Source: an uncultured Streptomyces sp.
GTDB lineage: Bacteria > Actinomycetota > Actinomycetes > Streptomycetales > Streptomycetaceae
Direction: 5' to 3'
DNA length: 64,000 nucleotides
Assembly: GCF_947488945.1 (NCBI RefSeq)
Contig: NZ_CANLBS010000016.1
Location: forward strand, 1 to 64,000
The notes beneath the pieces were generated by a model. It was not told the origin of the DNA. It searched no databases and saw only the letters and a list, made by a program, of their open reading frames with translations. Shown here piece by piece: positions 19,647 through 27,793 of this stretch. A program made the translations under genes and the position numbers. The stretch's first letter is position 1. Every line of letters begins with the position of its first letter.

Positions 19647-19685
19647 GAACGGGGCCCGTCCGCACGAGCGCGACGGGCCCCGTTC
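19647..19685. terminator. Terminator hairpin between ctaD and the convergent hydrolase
   Basis: A perfect 14-bp stem (19647-19660 with 19672-19685) closes an 11-nt loop, 14 bp after the ctaD stop. Confidence 0.85.
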
Positions 19686-19753
19686 GCTTCCCGAGCGCGA
19701 GGCGGAGCGCCGCGTCGCCCGACGTGGAGCCGTGCGCGCCTCGACCGGAGGCG

Positions 19754-20593
19754 TCACGCCACGTGCACGTCCGCGGACCCCGGCGTGAGGGTCGCTTCCT
19801 GCCCGCGGCCGCAGTGCACGACCCTCTCCCCGAGGCCGCGCCGGTCCATCTCGTCCAGGAACGCGCTCAGCGGCGACTTCATCACCGTGTAGTCGTCGTA
19901 GTGGACGGGCAGCACGCGGCGCGGGCCCAGCCGCCGGGCGAACTCCGTGCCCTGCCGTCCGTCCATGGTGACCACCAGGCCCCCCGGCAGCGTCGTGCCT
20001 CCCAGATGCAGGACCGCCAGGTCGGTGTCCGGGTAGCGGCGGGCGATCTCGTCGACACCGTCGAACAGCAGCGTGTCGCCGGACACGTAGACGCGCAGGC
20101 GCGCCGGCCCGCCCGCGGGCCCGAACTCGAGGATGCTTCCCATCACCCGCGGGAGCAGAGCGCGCAACGGTCCGAGGGCATGACGACCGGGCGTCGCGGT
20201 CAGGCGGACCTGGTGGCCGCTCCTGACGAGCACCCGGTCCTCCCAGGTACGTAGCCCGGTGGCACGGCGGAAGCCCTGGAACGTGCGCAGCGTCCGCGCT
20301 GCCTGCGGGGTGGTCAGGACGGGAAGGCCACGGTCGAGATTCCTGCGGGCCACCCGGTCCCAGTGGTCACCGTGCAGGTGGGACAGGACGACGGCGTCGA
20401 GGTCGGGAAGCTCCCCGACGGTCAGAGCCGGTTCTCGGAGCCGCTTCGTCAGCAGCCCGTAACCCAGGTGCGCGTGCCGGCCGCGATGCAGGAAGTTCGG
20501 GTCGGTCAGCAGGGTCAGCGGCCCGTACCGCAGGAGCAGGGTCGCGTTGCCGATGAAGCGGATCCGTACGGGTGTGTCCACTGCCGGCGTCAT
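19754..20593 (-). CDS. Metallo-beta-lactamase-fold hydrolase (UlaG/RomA-like)
   Basis: This 279-aa cytoplasmic hydrolase has the MBL metal motif in VVLSHLHGDHWDRV, an early IRFIGNATLLLRYGPLTLLTDPNF strand typical of the UlaG/RomA-like branch, YVSGDTLLFDGVDEIARRYP supplying the bridging Asp, and VLPVHYDDYTVMKSP with the last His. These enzymes hydrolyse lactones, phosphodiesters or acyl-ethanolamine lipids; the substrate is not predictable here. ATG 20591-20593 follows GAGAGGGG. It is divergent from the catalase-fold-like gene at 20760. Confidence 0.88.
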   Translation of the reverse strand: MTPAVDTPVRIRFIGNATLLLRYGPLTLLTDPNFLHRGRHAHLGYGLLTKRLREPALTVGELPDLDAVVLSHLHGDHWDRVARRNLDRGLPVLTTPQAARTLRTFQGFRRATGLRTWEDRVLVRSGHQVRLTATPGRHALGPLRALLPRVMGSILEFGPAGGPARLRVYVSGDTLLFDGVDEIARRYPDTDLAVLHLGGTTLPGGLVVTMDGRQGTEFARRLGPRRVLPVHYDDYTVMKSPLSAFLDEMDRRGLGERVVHCGRGQEATLTPGSADVHVA

Positions 20594-20759
20594 GATGCCC
20601 CTCTCGTACGGTGTTGTCCGGTAGTCCTCCCGAGTAACCCGTACGCGGCGGTCCACACGGACGGACCCGCAACCGCAGCGCGGAGCGGGTGCCCCTACCG
20701 TGGAGCGGAGCACGCCCGCACCACCGTCGACGCCCCGCAATCCCGGAACGGAGCACCGC

Positions 20760-21464
20760 ATGGACCGTCTTGATCGCTTCGCCTTCCGCGCTGCCCGTAC
20801 CTCGGCCCACCGACGCGGCAGCCGCCCGGCTCTGCACCCCGACGGGGTGATCATGGCAGGCCGACTGGACCTGCCCGCGCGAGCGACCCGCTGGGACGTG
20901 CCGTGGCTGGACACGCCGGGCTCGCACGAGGTGACGGCGCGCTGGTCGCGCGCCGCCGGCTTCCCCCGGTCCTGGCCCGACGGCGCGGGGCTGGCGCTGC
21001 GGGTGGCGTGCGCCGACGGGCCCGGCCACCACCTGGACCTCCTCATGACGTCCAGCGGCCGCGGCCGCTGGACCCGCCACCTGCCTTTGCCTCGCGGGTC
21101 CGCCACCGCCGGTCCGTACTCCACGCTGCTGCCCTATCTCGTCGCCGGGCGGCGCGGTGTGCTGGCCCTGTTTCCCGAGCCGGGCACTCCGAGGATCAGC
21201 ACCGACCCCGCGGCGGTGGGGGCGGCCGTCGCGCAACGGCCCCTGGCCTTCGCGCTCTGCTTCGGGACGGGAACGGCCTGGCGGCCTCTGGCCCGGTTGA
21301 TCCTGAACGGCACCGACGTCTCCGCGGGCTCCCGCGAGGGTCTGGCGTTCGACCCCTATCGCAACCGGCTGCCCGGTCTCCGCCCCGTGGGTCTGCTGGG
21401 GGCGCTGCGCGTCGCCGCCTACGCGGGCTCCCGTGCGGGGCGTCGTGCCGGGCCGCCCGTGTGA
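20760..21464 (+). CDS. Catalase-superfamily-like small protein (often annotated 'phosphodiesterase')
   Basis: The 234-aa protein begins MDRLDRFAFRAARTSAHRRG. The order HPDGVIMAGRLDLP, then GSHEVTARWSRAAGFPRSW, then PDGAGLALRV...HHLDLLMTSSGRG, then PYSTLLPYLVAGRRG parallels the core of catalase-like proteins: His-containing strand, 'RFS.A.G' strand, 'D..G.A.R' strand, 'D.l......f'. The length is less than half that of a catalase, with no heme-binding tyrosine motif that I can see. It may bind a fatty hydroperoxide or another ligand, or be catalytically idle. I recognise it only at fold level. ATG 20760-20762 follows GGAG. Its neighbours are an MBL hydrolase and an FKBP. Confidence 0.5.
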   Translation: MDRLDRFAFRAARTSAHRRGSRPALHPDGVIMAGRLDLPARATRWDVPWLDTPGSHEVTARWSRAAGFPRSWPDGAGLALRVACADGPGHHLDLLMTSSGRGRWTRHLPLPRGSATAGPYSTLLPYLVAGRRGVLALFPEPGTPRISTDPAAVGAAVAQRPLAFALCFGTGTAWRPLARLILNGTDVSAGSREGLAFDPYRNRLPGLRPVGLLGALRVAAYAGSRAGRRAGPPV

Positions 21465-21586
21465 CGGGCCGGCCGTGTGGCGGAGACGTCCGACCCGCCG
21501 CCCTCCGGCTGCCGGGTTCCGGCCGGCCGCCACGGGTTCCGCCCGACCGGGGCCTTCTCCGGGCCACGAGGCAGGGGGCGGACGGC

Positions 21587-21967
21587 TCAGACCGCGACGG
21601 AGAGGAGGTCCACCACGAAGAGCAGGGTCGAGCCCGCCGGGATCGAGGGCGCGGGCGACTGCTTGCCGTACCCGAGCCGCGGAGGAACGATGATCTCGCG
21701 CCGGCCGCCGACCTTCATCCCTCTGATCCCGCGGTCCCAGCCCTTGATGACCCTGCCACCGCCCACGGCGAACTTGAACGGCCTGCCCCGGTCCCACGAG
21801 GCGTCGAACTCCTTGCCCGACGCGAAGGCGACTCCGACGTAGTGGACCTGCACCACTCTGCCCGGCTTCGCTTCCAGTCCGTCCCCCACGACCAGGTCGC
21901 GGACGGTCAGCTCGGTGGGAGCGTCACCTTCCGGAAGGTCGATCACGGGTTTCACCGGTTCAGTCAT
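21587..21967 (-). CDS. FKBP-type peptidyl-prolyl cis-trans isomerase (copy 2)
   Basis: This 126-aa FKBP domain is nearly the same protein as that at 8351-8731: VQVHYVGVAFASGKEFDASW, VGGGRVIKGWDRGI, REIIVPPRLGYGKQ and IPAGSTLLFVVDLLSV are all conserved. It is a cytoplasmic folding catalyst. The start is ATG 21965-21967 behind ATGAGG, where an out-of-use ATG lies inside the ribosome site. It differs from copy 1 mainly in residues 6-16 and in several conservative changes, so the two copies are not a recent exact duplication. Confidence 0.95.
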   Translation of the reverse strand: MTEPVKPVIDLPEGDAPTELTVRDLVVGDGLEAKPGRVVQVHYVGVAFASGKEFDASWDRGRPFKFAVGGGRVIKGWDRGIRGMKVGGRREIIVPPRLGYGKQSPAPSIPAGSTLLFVVDLLSVAV

Positions 21968-22107
21968 CGAAAACCTCATTCGTTCGCGGTCTCACGCGTT
22001 CGGCATCCGCGTCCCGGTTCCACCCGGTGGGGCATCGTCCCGGGAGGCAGCCGGCGGTGGTGCCGGGCCGGGGCCCGGACTTCACCGGTCGGCTGCGGCG
22101 CGGCGGT

Positions 22108-23088
22108 TCAACGGGTGTTCCCGCGTGACTTCAGCCGGGTCGTGGGGAGCTGCGGGGCGGGGATGCGGTCCCCGTCGTACCCCTCGACGGCGCCGAAGCG
22201 GTCGGAGTGCGCTTCCCACTCCTCGCGGGCGCGGACGACGTCCTCGTGGGTGCGGCCCACGAAGTTCCACCACATGACGATCTCCTCGCCGAACGGCGTC
22301 CCGCCCACCAGGACGGCGCGGGCCGGGGTGTCGGTGTCGTTGGCGAGGGTGAGGGTGGGGGCGCCCGGGGCGAGGTAGCCGAGGTCCGAGCGGTGCAGGA
22401 GGCGGTCCTGGAGGCGGATGTCGCCGGTGTCGACGAGAAGGGCGTGCTCGAAGTCCGGGTCCACGTCGAGGGTGAGGCCGGCGCGGGGCTCCAGGACGAT
22501 CTCGGCACCCAGCAGCGGGGTGAAGGTCGGCACCGGAGAAGTGTCGCCGGCCAGGGAGCCGAGGAAGACGCGGAGCGTCGCGCCGTCGCGCCGGACGGGT
22601 ACGGGGGAATGGTGGCGGAAGTCCCGGCCCGCGTTCCGGTGCTCCTCGGGGAGCGCCACCCAGAGCTGCACGCCGTGCAGGACCGTGGTGTCCGGCGTGG
22701 AGACCTCCGTGTGGCTGATGCCGTGGCCACCGGTCATCAGGTTGAGTTCGCCGGGGCGGACGAAGGCGTGGCTGCCCATGCTGTCGCGGTGCTCGATCTC
22801 GCCGCTGAACAGCCAGCTCACCGTCTGCAGGCCGGTGTGCGGGTGGGGCGCGACGTCCATCCCGCCGGTCTCCGCGACGTCGTCGGGGCCGTAGTGGTCG
22901 ATGAAGCACCAGGCGCCGACGAAGGTACGGGCGCGCTGCGGCAGCGTGCGGCGGACCGTCATGGCGCGCAGACCGCCGAGCGGCACGTCGCGCGGGGTCA
23001 GCACCTCCACTTCGCCCCCGGGGACCGGGGTCCCGAGGACCTCCGTCCCGGTGTGGGGTGTGACCGGCCCCATGCCGATGCCGTTCAT
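22108..23088 (-). CDS. Pirin family protein
   Basis: This 326-aa bicupin carries the pirin iron site: HPHTGLQTVSWLFSGEIEHRDS and the later GHGISHTE with its His/Glu ligands. The N-terminus reads TVRRTLPQRARTFVGAWCFIDHYGP. Bacterial pirins are cytoplasmic, redox-sensitive, and some act as quercetinases. A GGGAGG site precedes ATG 23086-23088; the frame is open 16 codons further upstream. It is divergent from an AhpD-like gene across 122 bp containing an AT-rich core (about 23118-23148) that probably holds both promoters. The pairing of pirin with a carboxymuconolactone-decarboxylase-type antioxidant protein suggests a shared redox response. Confidence 0.93.
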   Translation of the reverse strand: MNGIGMGPVTPHTGTEVLGTPVPGGEVEVLTPRDVPLGGLRAMTVRRTLPQRARTFVGAWCFIDHYGPDDVAETGGMDVAPHPHTGLQTVSWLFSGEIEHRDSMGSHAFVRPGELNLMTGGHGISHTEVSTPDTTVLHGVQLWVALPEEHRNAGRDFRHHSPVPVRRDGATLRVFLGSLAGDTSPVPTFTPLLGAEIVLEPRAGLTLDVDPDFEHALLVDTGDIRLQDRLLHRSDLGYLAPGAPTLTLANDTDTPARAVLVGGTPFGEEIVMWWNFVGRTHEDVVRAREEWEAHSDRFGAVEGYDGDRIPAPQLPTTRLKSRGNTR

Positions 23089-23210
23089 CGCCGGCCTCCC
23101 TTTCCCGCCAAAGGTGCTTTCATGTTTAACGATCATGCTCGATACTAGTCCGTCCCCTTCCAGGGTGCACGGTACGACCTGGGACCGTGCGTCCCGGTGA
23201 GGAGTCCGCA

Positions 23211-23699
23211 GTGAACGGCACCGAGGCGGGCCGCGCCCCCCAGCGGGTCTACGTCGACAAGCGCAGCCCCGAGGCGTTCCGCGCCATGACCGCGACCGCC
23301 GAAGCGGTGCGCGGGGTCGCCGCCTCGGCGGGCCTCGACCGTGTCCTGGTCGAACTGGTCAACCTCCGGGTCTCCCAGATCAACGGCTGCGCCTACTGCC
23401 TGGACGTCCACACCCGCGCCGCGCTGCGCGAGGGCGAGACGACCCGGCGGCTCGGGGTCCTGGCCGCCTGGCGCGACACCGAGCTGTTCACCGGGCGGGA
23501 GCGTGCCGCCCTCGCCCTCGCCGAGGCGACCACCACCCCCGCGGACGCCGTGCTCCAGGAGGGCGCCTACGCGGACGCGCGGGCGGTGCTGACCGACGAG
23601 GAGATCTCCGCAGTCGTCTGGGTGGCGATCACCATCAACGCGTTCAACCGGGTCTCCATCATGAGCAAGCACCCGGTGCGCGGCCTTCCCCGGCAGTAG
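23211..23699 (+). CDS. AhpD-like / carboxymuconolactone decarboxylase family protein
   Basis: The 162-aa all-alpha protein has the redox motif INGCAYCLDVHTRAA (CxxC followed by His), as in AhpD peroxidase partners. The usual RVSQ lead-in and the ERAALALAEATTT segment are present. It probably acts in thiol-based peroxide or quinone detoxification in the cytoplasm. The start is GTG 23211 preceded by GAGGAG; an ATG eight codons upstream is possible but lacks a site. It is divergent from the pirin gene. Confidence 0.9.
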   Translation: MNGTEAGRAPQRVYVDKRSPEAFRAMTATAEAVRGVAASAGLDRVLVELVNLRVSQINGCAYCLDVHTRAALREGETTRRLGVLAAWRDTELFTGRERAALALAEATTTPADAVLQEGAYADARAVLTDEEISAVVWVAITINAFNRVSIMSKHPVRGLPRQ

Positions 23700-23740
23700 G
23701 AGTCCCGGCCGGAGCCCGTCGGCCGCACCGTCACACCCGC

Positions 23741-23780
23741 GCCGCCCGTGCCCGCGCACGGTGGCGCGGGCACGGGCGGC
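23741..23780. terminator. Terminator hairpin between convergent genes
   Basis: A perfect 17-bp stem (23741-23757 with 23764-23780) and 6-nt loop lie between the AhpD-like stop and the stop of the aldo/keto reductase. It insulates the sugar locus on its left side. Confidence 0.88.
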
Positions 23781-23793
23781 ACAGCCGGGCCCG

Positions 23794-24747
23794 TCAGCGG
23801 CCGAGCAGTCCCGGCGGGACGAACCCCGCCGCGGCCAGCCGGTCCCACAGCTCGTCGGGGACCGGGAAGCGGGACGCGGCGGCGTTCGCGGTCACCTCGG
23901 TGGCGGTCCGGCAGCCGAGCACCACCGAGTCGACGGCCGGATGCAGGAACGGGAACTGCACCGCGGCCGCCGCCGGCGGGACCCCGTACTCCTCGCAGAT
24001 CCGTCCGCAGAGCCGCGCCCGCTCCAGCACCTCGTCCGGAGCCGGGTGGTAGTTGTACATGGCACCCCGCGAGGGATCGGCGAGCAGACCGGTCGCGAAG
24101 ACGCCGCCGACGACCACCTCGGTGCCCGTCCGCCGGCACAGCGGCAGCAGGGTCCGCAGCGCGCCGTGGTCGAGCAGCGAGAAGTGCCCGGCCACCAGCA
24201 CCACGTCCACGTCGAACTCGGACACGAACCCCGTGAGCGCGGCCAGCCGGTTCATGCCGAAGCCGATCGCGCCGACCAGGCCCTCGTCCCTGAGCCTGCA
24301 CGCCGCGGCGTACGCGGTGGCCCTGACCTCGTCGGCGTAGTCCTGCGGGTCGTGGAGGTACAGCACGTCCACCGAGGAGCGGCCGAGGCGCTCAAGGCTG
24401 CCCTCCAACGAGGTGCGGATACCGCGTTCCGTCCAGTCGGTGATCCAGTGGGGCTCCGAGCCGGCCCCCTCCCGCAGCAGCCAGCCGGCCTTGGTGGAGA
24501 TCACCGGCCGGGCGGTCCCCGCCGGTAGCAGTCGGCCGAGTCTCTCCTCGGCGAGACCGTTGCCGTAGCGGGGCGCGGTGTCGAACAGGGTGATGCCCTC
24601 GGCCGTCGCGGCCTCCAGCGTGGCGGCCGCCTCCCGCTCGGTCACCTCCTCGAAGAGGCCGCCCAGCGGGGCGGTCCCGATGCCGAGCCGGGGGAGTGCC
24701 CGGCGCGGTTCCGGCAGGGATCCGGCCGGCGGGTGCGGGGCGGTCAC
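23794..24747 (-). CDS. Aldo/keto reductase (L-fucose / D-threo-aldose dehydrogenase-like)
   Basis: This 317-aa NAD(P)-dependent (beta/alpha)8 enzyme has LGIGTAPLGGLFEEV at the N-terminus. The catalytic tetrad regions are FDTAPRYGNGLAEERLG (Asp, Tyr), ISTKAGWLL (Lys) and DVLYLHDPQDY (His). This spacing is typical of the aldose 1-dehydrogenase branch, which oxidises a free aldose to its lactone. It is the second gene of a two-gene unit: its GTG start overlaps the upstream stop (GTGA). With a lactonase-type amidohydrolase transcribed divergently from the same intergenic region, it would supply the first step of an oxidative sugar pathway. The identity of the sugar is inferred only. Confidence 0.85.
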   Translation of the reverse strand: MTAPHPPAGSLPEPRRALPRLGIGTAPLGGLFEEVTEREAAATLEAATAEGITLFDTAPRYGNGLAEERLGRLLPAGTARPVISTKAGWLLREGAGSEPHWITDWTERGIRTSLEGSLERLGRSSVDVLYLHDPQDYADEVRATAYAAACRLRDEGLVGAIGFGMNRLAALTGFVSEFDVDVVLVAGHFSLLDHGALRTLLPLCRRTGTEVVVGGVFATGLLADPSRGAMYNYHPAPDEVLERARLCGRICEEYGVPPAAAAVQFPFLHPAVDSVVLGCRTATEVTANAAASRFPVPDELWDRLAAAGFVPPGLLGR

Positions 24748-26645
24748 GCGGTCACCTCCCACGGGGACAGATACGTGGCCCCGGCGGCGCGGAGCGTCAT
24801 CGTCAAGGTCAGCCGCACCCACGTCCCGGCGGGCAACTCCACCGCACAGTAAGGGCCTTCGACCGGCCGGACGTCTTCCTCGTCCACCTGGACCGTGTGC
24901 AGCAGGTGCTCGGCGTACGTCCCCGCCTGCACCACCAGCGACCGCACGGCGGTGCCGAGGTTCACCAGCTCGACCACCGTGTGCTCGGGGCGGATGTCGG
25001 ACACCAGGGCGGCGACGTCCGTCGGCAGCCCCGGCCGGCGGCCCTCCGCGTCGAAGTACCGCAGGTGCAGTTGGGCCAGCCCGCCGTTGTACAGGACCTG
25101 CGGCGCGCCGGTGGTGAGCTGGAGCAGCGCCTCGGTGACGACCGGGTTGAGGTGCTGCCAGTGGTGGATGCCGAGGGCGTCGGGTCCGACAGCTGGGTCC
25201 ACGGTGTCGTTCCCGATCGACTCGACCCGCTGCGCGCAGGAGGCCAGGGCGCAGCGCAGCATCTCCTCGGGGAATCCGGAGTTGCGGCCGTGCAGGTACT
25301 CGAACCACGGCTCCTCGTGGCCGGCTTCCTCCTTGATCCGCTGGATGTGCACGGTGGACCAGTCCCAGGCGGAGCCCTCCCTCAGCCGCTCGACGCGCTC
25401 GGCGTCCGCCCGGTCCCGGCTGAAGTGCCACAGGGACACCGGGAGCTGGCCCGGCATGACGGTGAAGTCGAACCAGCCCGAGTCGTCGTGGCGTTGCGGC
25501 ACCATGAGGGTGCGGTCGGCGTCCATCGCGAGCAGGTGCGGCAGCCACCGCTCGCCCAGGGTCCCCATCTGCTCGGCGCTCTTCTGCTCGGCGTGGCGCA
25601 GGACCGCGTCGAGGGGGTTGCGGGCCAGGTCGAGGTATCCGGTGTCGCCGGTCAGCAGGGTGGCGTTGGTCGCCCCGACGATCGCGGCGGATGCCACCGA
25701 GGACAGGCCGTGCGGCCAGCACCATCCGTAGTGCGCGCCGTACCAGCGGCCCTCCAGGTACTCCCCGACCCCACCGCCCAGACCCACGTTGTCGGGCAGC
25801 ACCGGGTGCCCGGCGGACCGCTCCTGCCAGGCGCCGACGTACTCCGTCACCCAGTCCGCGTACCGCTGTTCGCCGCTCAGCAGATGGGCGTTGGCGGCGA
25901 GACCGGTCGCGGCCAGGTTGACGGCGGTGTCACCGCGGCCCATCCGGTCCCACATCGCGCGCCCGTAGGCGCGGGCCCGGTCGGGGGACGCGGCCAGCTC
26001 GTCGAAGGAGGCGGCTTCGTCGATCCAGTCGAGCGGCAGCCCGTACGGCCGCAGGCTCGGGCTCCACGGGAAGTACGTGTCGTGGTCGCTGAAACCGGGG
26101 CGGGGGCCGCCGGCGCCGTTGTGCGGGGCGCGGATCACCCGGTGCCCGGGGTCGTAGTTGGGGCCGCCGGGCAGGTAGAAGTCGGCGAACCGCAGGGCCA
26201 GCGTGCGCAGTCGCGCGTCGTGCGGGTCCGCCAGGCACAGGGCGTAGAAGAAGAGCATGCCCTCGCCCTGATGGAACCAGTCGTAGCCCCGCTCCATGCC
26301 GTCGACCAGCATGCCCATCCCGGTCAGCTGGTCGCTGACCCCGTCCCAGTGGCGGCGCGACGCCGAAAGCAGGTCGGCGCTGCCGCCGAGGAGGTAGAGC
26401 GTGGGCCAGTTGAAGAACGGCTCGTAGAAGTCGTCCACACCGTCGCGGTCGTCGAGCCCCTGGCCGAGCGTGTCGCGGAAGACCAGGCGGCCGTCGGTCT
26501 CGGTGTAGCGGTCGGCGAAGATCCGCCACGCCTTGTCCTGCGCGGCGAACAGCTCACGCTCCAGCACCGCCCAGCGCGGGACGGCGGCGGGACGGCGGGC
26601 CGCCCTCACCCGGGGCGCGCCGGAGGGAAAATCGGTGTGCGTCAT
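24744..26645 (-). CDS. Unassigned 633-aa protein of probable (alpha/alpha)-barrel type in the sugar locus
   Basis: The 633-aa cytoplasmic protein has no signal peptide. It is rich in Trp/His/Tyr motifs typical of carbohydrate-active (alpha/alpha)6 proteins: FYEPFFNWPTLYLLGGSADLL, YDWFHQGEGMLFFYALCLADP, YLPGGPNYDPGHRVIRAPHNG, FSDHDTYFPWSPSLRPYGLP, GRWYGAHYGWCWPHGL and MVPQRHDDSGWFDF. The C-terminal 130 residues look like a beta-sandwich (EHTVVELVNLGTAVRSLVVQ). I do not recognise a named family; a glycoside hydrolase, lyase or epimerase of a toroid type fits best. It is first in a unit with the aldo/keto reductase (four-base overlap) and has an ATCGATGGGCGAT operator about 140 bp upstream. ATG 26643-26645 follows GGAGGG. 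Confidence 0.65.
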   Translation of the reverse strand: MTHTDFPSGAPRVRAARRPAAVPRWAVLERELFAAQDKAWRIFADRYTETDGRLVFRDTLGQGLDDRDGVDDFYEPFFNWPTLYLLGGSADLLSASRRHWDGVSDQLTGMGMLVDGMERGYDWFHQGEGMLFFYALCLADPHDARLRTLALRFADFYLPGGPNYDPGHRVIRAPHNGAGGPRPGFSDHDTYFPWSPSLRPYGLPLDWIDEAASFDELAASPDRARAYGRAMWDRMGRGDTAVNLAATGLAANAHLLSGEQRYADWVTEYVGAWQERSAGHPVLPDNVGLGGGVGEYLEGRWYGAHYGWCWPHGLSSVASAAIVGATNATLLTGDTGYLDLARNPLDAVLRHAEQKSAEQMGTLGERWLPHLLAMDADRTLMVPQRHDDSGWFDFTVMPGQLPVSLWHFSRDRADAERVERLREGSAWDWSTVHIQRIKEEAGHEEPWFEYLHGRNSGFPEEMLRCALASCAQRVESIGNDTVDPAVGPDALGIHHWQHLNPVVTEALLQLTTGAPQVLYNGGLAQLHLRYFDAEGRRPGLPTDVAALVSDIRPEHTVVELVNLGTAVRSLVVQAGTYAEHLLHTVQVDEEDVRPVEGPYCAVELPAGTWVRLTLTMTLRAAGATYLSPWEVTA

Positions 26646-26780
26646 CGGCCGGAGCCCTCCGGGGAGTGTTCGTGCGCCCCGCCCGCCGGTCGCGCCGCCA
26701 CGTCGCGGGCGCACCCCCTCGCCGCCGGTCCGCCGCCGCGCCGCTCGACACCGATCATCAAGAACACCCGTCCCCTCACT

Positions 26781-26793
26781 ATCGCCCATCGAT
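26781..26793 (-). promoter_or_regulatory. GntR operator copy a (ATCGATGGGCGAT)
   Basis: Copy 1 of the 13-mer ATCGATRGRCGAT, on the minus strand, lies in the 221-bp divergent space between the 633-aa gene and the amidohydrolase. The ATCG and CGAT ends form the dyad. It could control both directions; I could not fix its promoter. Confidence 0.65.
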
Positions 26794-26866
26794 TACCGAT
26801 TCTTAAACTCTCATAGGTGCACACCGAGGTGTCAATACGCGTCAACACCCGCGAGAGGTAAAGATC

Positions 26867-27694
26867 TTGATCGACTGCCACGCCCATCTCTGGGACCCGG
26901 AGCGGGGTTTCCCCTGGATCCGTCCGGGCACCCCCCACCACCGGCCCTATACCGCCGACGACCTCCGCCGCTCCGCCCCCGGCCCGGACATCACCGGGAC
27001 CGTGCTGGTGGAGGCCTCGCGCGGGGATGCCGGCGAGACCCTGGCCCTGCGCGAACTGCGCCTGCGCAGACCGGAACTGGTCGCCGGGTACGTGGCCAAT
27101 CTGCACGTCCACGGGGCCGGTGGCCCGGAGGCGTTCCGGGACTTCCTGGAGGGCCTCGGGGAGACCCGGCCGAACGGGACGCGGCTGGGCGGCGCTTCCT
27201 GGGAGGCGACACCGCGGGACGCCCGCGCCCTGGTCCCGGTGCTGGCCGACAGCGGGACGGTCCTCGAACTCAACCTGCACCACCGGGCCTTCGACGCGGC
27301 CGCGCGGGTCGCGCGGGCCCATCCGGGTCTGACCGTGGTCGTCGACCACCTGGGCAATCCGCCCCACCTCCACCAGGAGCCGGAGCCGCAGGAGTGGCTC
27401 CGGGACCTGCGGACGGCCGCCGGTGTCCCGGCCGTGGTGGTCAAGATCTCCGGTCTGCTCACTCAGCAGCGGGGCGTATCCCCGCACCGGACGGCCGCGT
27501 TGGTCCACCGCGTGCTGGACGCCTTCGGGCCGGACCGCTGCCTGATCGGCTCCGACTGGCCGATCTGCCTGACCGGCGGAAGCCGCGCCGCTTCCCTGGC
27601 CGCGGCGACCGGGCCGCTGCACCGCCTCACGGCAGGAGAGCGGGACGACGTGCTGAGCGCCAACGCCCGGCGGGTGTACGGGCTGCACGGTTGA
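26867..27694 (+). CDS. Amidohydrolase, lactonase type (L-fuconolactonase-like)
   Basis: This 275-aa TIM-barrel amidohydrolase starts MIDCHAHLWDPERGFPWI, with the HxH metal motif at H5/H7. VVDHLGNPP, KISGL and LIGSDWPICL (catalytic Asp) follow, all typical of the amidohydrolase-2 branch that opens sugar lactones (fuconolactonase, rhamnonolactonase) or pyrone lactones. It starts at TTG 26867 behind GAGAGG; no ATG fits. With the aldo/keto reductase it gives the pair dehydrogenase plus lactonase, converting an aldose to an aldonate. Its stop codon overlaps the -35 element of the next gene's promoter. Confidence 0.82.
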   Translation: MIDCHAHLWDPERGFPWIRPGTPHHRPYTADDLRRSAPGPDITGTVLVEASRGDAGETLALRELRLRRPELVAGYVANLHVHGAGGPEAFRDFLEGLGETRPNGTRLGGASWEATPRDARALVPVLADSGTVLELNLHHRAFDAAARVARAHPGLTVVVDHLGNPPHLHQEPEPQEWLRDLRTAAGVPAVVVKISGLLTQQRGVSPHRTAALVHRVLDAFGPDRCLIGSDWPICLTGGSRAASLAAATGPLHRLTAGERDDVLSANARRVYGLHG

Positions 27695-27718
27695 CAACGT
27701 TCGGAGGGCCTTGATTCT
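27691..27718 (+). promoter_or_regulatory. Promoter of the acetyl esterase, TTGACA-16-GATTCT
   Basis: TTGACA (27691-27696) overlaps the stop of the amidohydrolase gene and is followed after 16 bp by GATTCT (27713-27718). Operator copy b begins 9 bp further on. Confidence 0.5.
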
Positions 27719-27726
27719 CTTCGATG

Positions 27727-27739
27727 ATCGATAGGCGAT
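27727..27739 (+). promoter_or_regulatory. GntR operator copy b (ATCGATAGGCGAT)
   Basis: This is copy 2 of the 13-mer, oriented with transcription of the acetyl esterase, between its promoter and its start at 27794. Confidence 0.72.
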
Positions 27740-27793
27740 AAGTGCTTACCAGTCGGCCGTCCGGCCGGCTCCGACCTCCTACGGAGACCGAGC

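Noticed and set aside
23212..23699. ATG at 23187 as start of the AhpD-like protein
   Set aside because: The GTG at 23211 has GAGGAG at proper distance and matches the family N-terminus better; the upstream ATG has no ribosome site.
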